From NCBI RefSeq assembly GCF_001499735.1, contig NZ_LN848257.1:3989939-4053564 (forward strand): 63,626 nt of DNA, read 5' to 3'. Below are positions 62,789 through 63,626 of this stretch, one piece after another. Made by a program: the position numbers and the translations under genes. Under the pieces are notes generated by a model. It was not told the DNA's origin and ran no database searches. It saw only the letters and a program-made list of their open reading frames with translations. The stretch's first letter is position 1. Each line of letters begins with the position of its first letter. This DNA comes from Thiocapsa sp. KS1. GTDB lineage: Bacteria; Pseudomonadota; Gammaproteobacteria; Chromatiales; Chromatiaceae.

Positions 62789-63626
62789 ATGATGAGCCAG
62801 CACCCGCATCGCACCCTGTGGCGTCGTGACTTCGGCGTCGTTCCGGCCGCCGAGCGTCGTCTCGCCCGTTTTGCCCTGCAGGCGCTCGACAGCAGCCCGT
62901 CGACTCGGGCTGCGATGAACGATGAAAGCGGCGTCGGGGTCATGTGGCAGTTGATCCTGCCGCTGCTCGAACCCGATGCGGTGGCGCGCGCCTTGCCGCC
63001 GCCGAATCACCCTGCGCCGCCGGACGGCGACACCGACGAATCCGGGTGGTACGCATGGCACCTTGGCTGTCAGCTTGCCGGGGAGCTCACGCACGACATC
63101 CTCGAGTGCGAGGAGCCGACGCTCGACAGTCGCCAGAAGTATTGGATCCGCGGGTTCCTAAAGACCTTGCCGCGCTGGGTCATGACCCGTCTGGCCAAGG
63201 CCGACGGGCGGGCGCCGATCTCGTCGACTGTCGCCCTGCTCGGCGAGGTCCTCGGACTCGACGAGGCCAGTCTCTGCGTGCTCGATTTCCTGGAGCAGCG
63301 CGAGCAGTCCGACGCGCTGCGCAGTGTCTTGCGCACGAGCAGCCGAAGCGGCAGGCGGATCAATCTGGAGCGCTTAGCCGGGGTTCTGGGGCTCGATCGG
63401 AGTGCCGTGCGCGAGGCCTTGGCCAAGCGCGGCCCGCTGTGCAGTCTCGGTCTGGTCGACCGACAGCACCGTCACGAGACCGACCTGGAGGACTACCTGG
63501 CCCCGCAAAGCCTCCTGCGCGACGTGCTCGATGCCGCCCCGCGTGACGGCGAGGCGCTGCTTGCGCTCCTGATCGAGCCGGCGCCCGTCGGGGCCTGGCG
63601 CCTGGATGCCTTCCCGCATCTGGCCG
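62789..63626 (+). CDS. Partial gene of unknown function, cut by the window end
   Basis: An open frame of 279 codons without a stop, starting MMSQHPHRTLWRRDFGVV. The visible part is helical and Leu/Ala-rich, with a motif LGLDEASLCVLDFLEQREQSD around 150-170 and a helix-turn-helix-looking stretch RINLERLAGVLGLDRSAVREAL at about 190-211. No catalytic motif is seen; the C-terminal domains are beyond the window. AGAGAG lies just before ATG 62789. Codon use agrees with neighbours. Confidence 0.7.
   Translation, partial: MMSQHPHRTLWRRDFGVVPAAERRLARFALQALDSSPSTRAAMNDESGVGVMWQLILPLLEPDAVARALPPPNHPAPPDGDTDESGWYAWHLGCQLAGELTHDILECEEPTLDSRQKYWIRGFLKTLPRWVMTRLAKADGRAPISSTVALLGEVLGLDEASLCVLDFLEQREQSDALRSVLRTSSRSGRRINLERLAGVLGLDRSAVREALAKRGPLCSLGLVDRQHRHETDLEDYLAPQSLLRDVLDAAPRDGEALLALLIEPAPVGAWRLDAFPHLA

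Overview
The window is GC-rich DNA from an anoxygenic phototroph, almost certainly a purple sulfur gammaproteobacterium of the Chromatiaceae (Thiocapsa/Allochromatium-like). No rRNA is present, so this rests on gene content: a long photosynthesis gene cluster (PGC), a puf operon of the pufB1A1LMCB2A2B3A3 type, a tetrahaem reaction-centre cytochrome, a spirilloxanthin-type crtDC/crtEF set, and gammaproteobacterial housekeeping flanks.

Layout. 1-6.3 kb: housekeeping genes (H-NS-like protein, RhlE-type helicase, RRM protein, M61 peptidase, birA-coaX), then tRNA-Arg(CCU). 6.6-14.2 kb: light/redox regulation, with a cysteine-free PpsR paralogue and a TTG-initiated bacteriophytochrome (PAS-GAF-PHY-PAS plus a non-kinase C-terminus) on the + strand, facing ppsR2-bchG-bchP-orf88 on the - strand. 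14.6-26.8 kb: bchFNBHLM followed by puhA-puhB-puhC-puhE. 27.1-32.2 kb: bchE-hemN-like-bchJ-AMP ligase. 32.5-47.7 kb: a REP-like inverted repeat, crtC-crtD on the minus strand, then divergent crtEF-bchCXYZ running into the puf operon with three LH1 beta/alpha pairs. 47.7-50 kb: yjbQ, a RubisCO-like protein (form IV) and type 1 idi. 50.3-63.6 kb: mostly housekeeping (lipA, xthA, murI, mtaB, murU), an aspartoacylase/GCS2 pair, exported proteins, tRNA-Ser(CGA), a choloylglycine-hydrolase-like protein, decayed PIN-toxin remnants and a gene cut by the window end.

How it works together. The bch genes run from Mg-protoporphyrin (bchH, M, E) through both dark-operative reductases (bchNBL and bchXYZ), bchF/bchC, and phytyl attachment and reduction (bchG, bchP). 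The crt genes supply methoxylated carotenoids. puh/puf encode the reaction centre and core antenna. Perfect TGT-N12-ACA PpsR/CrtJ boxes lie twice between crtD and crtE and once on the -35 of the puf promoter. Two PpsR paralogues plus a phytochrome suggest light-quality control like the BphP1-PpsR2 pair of photosynthetic Bradyrhizobium and Rhodopseudomonas. Not in the window and presumably elsewhere: bchD, bchI, crtB, crtI, acsF, and the LhaA/PucC-type assembly factors that in other purple bacteria sit next to bchM and bchG.
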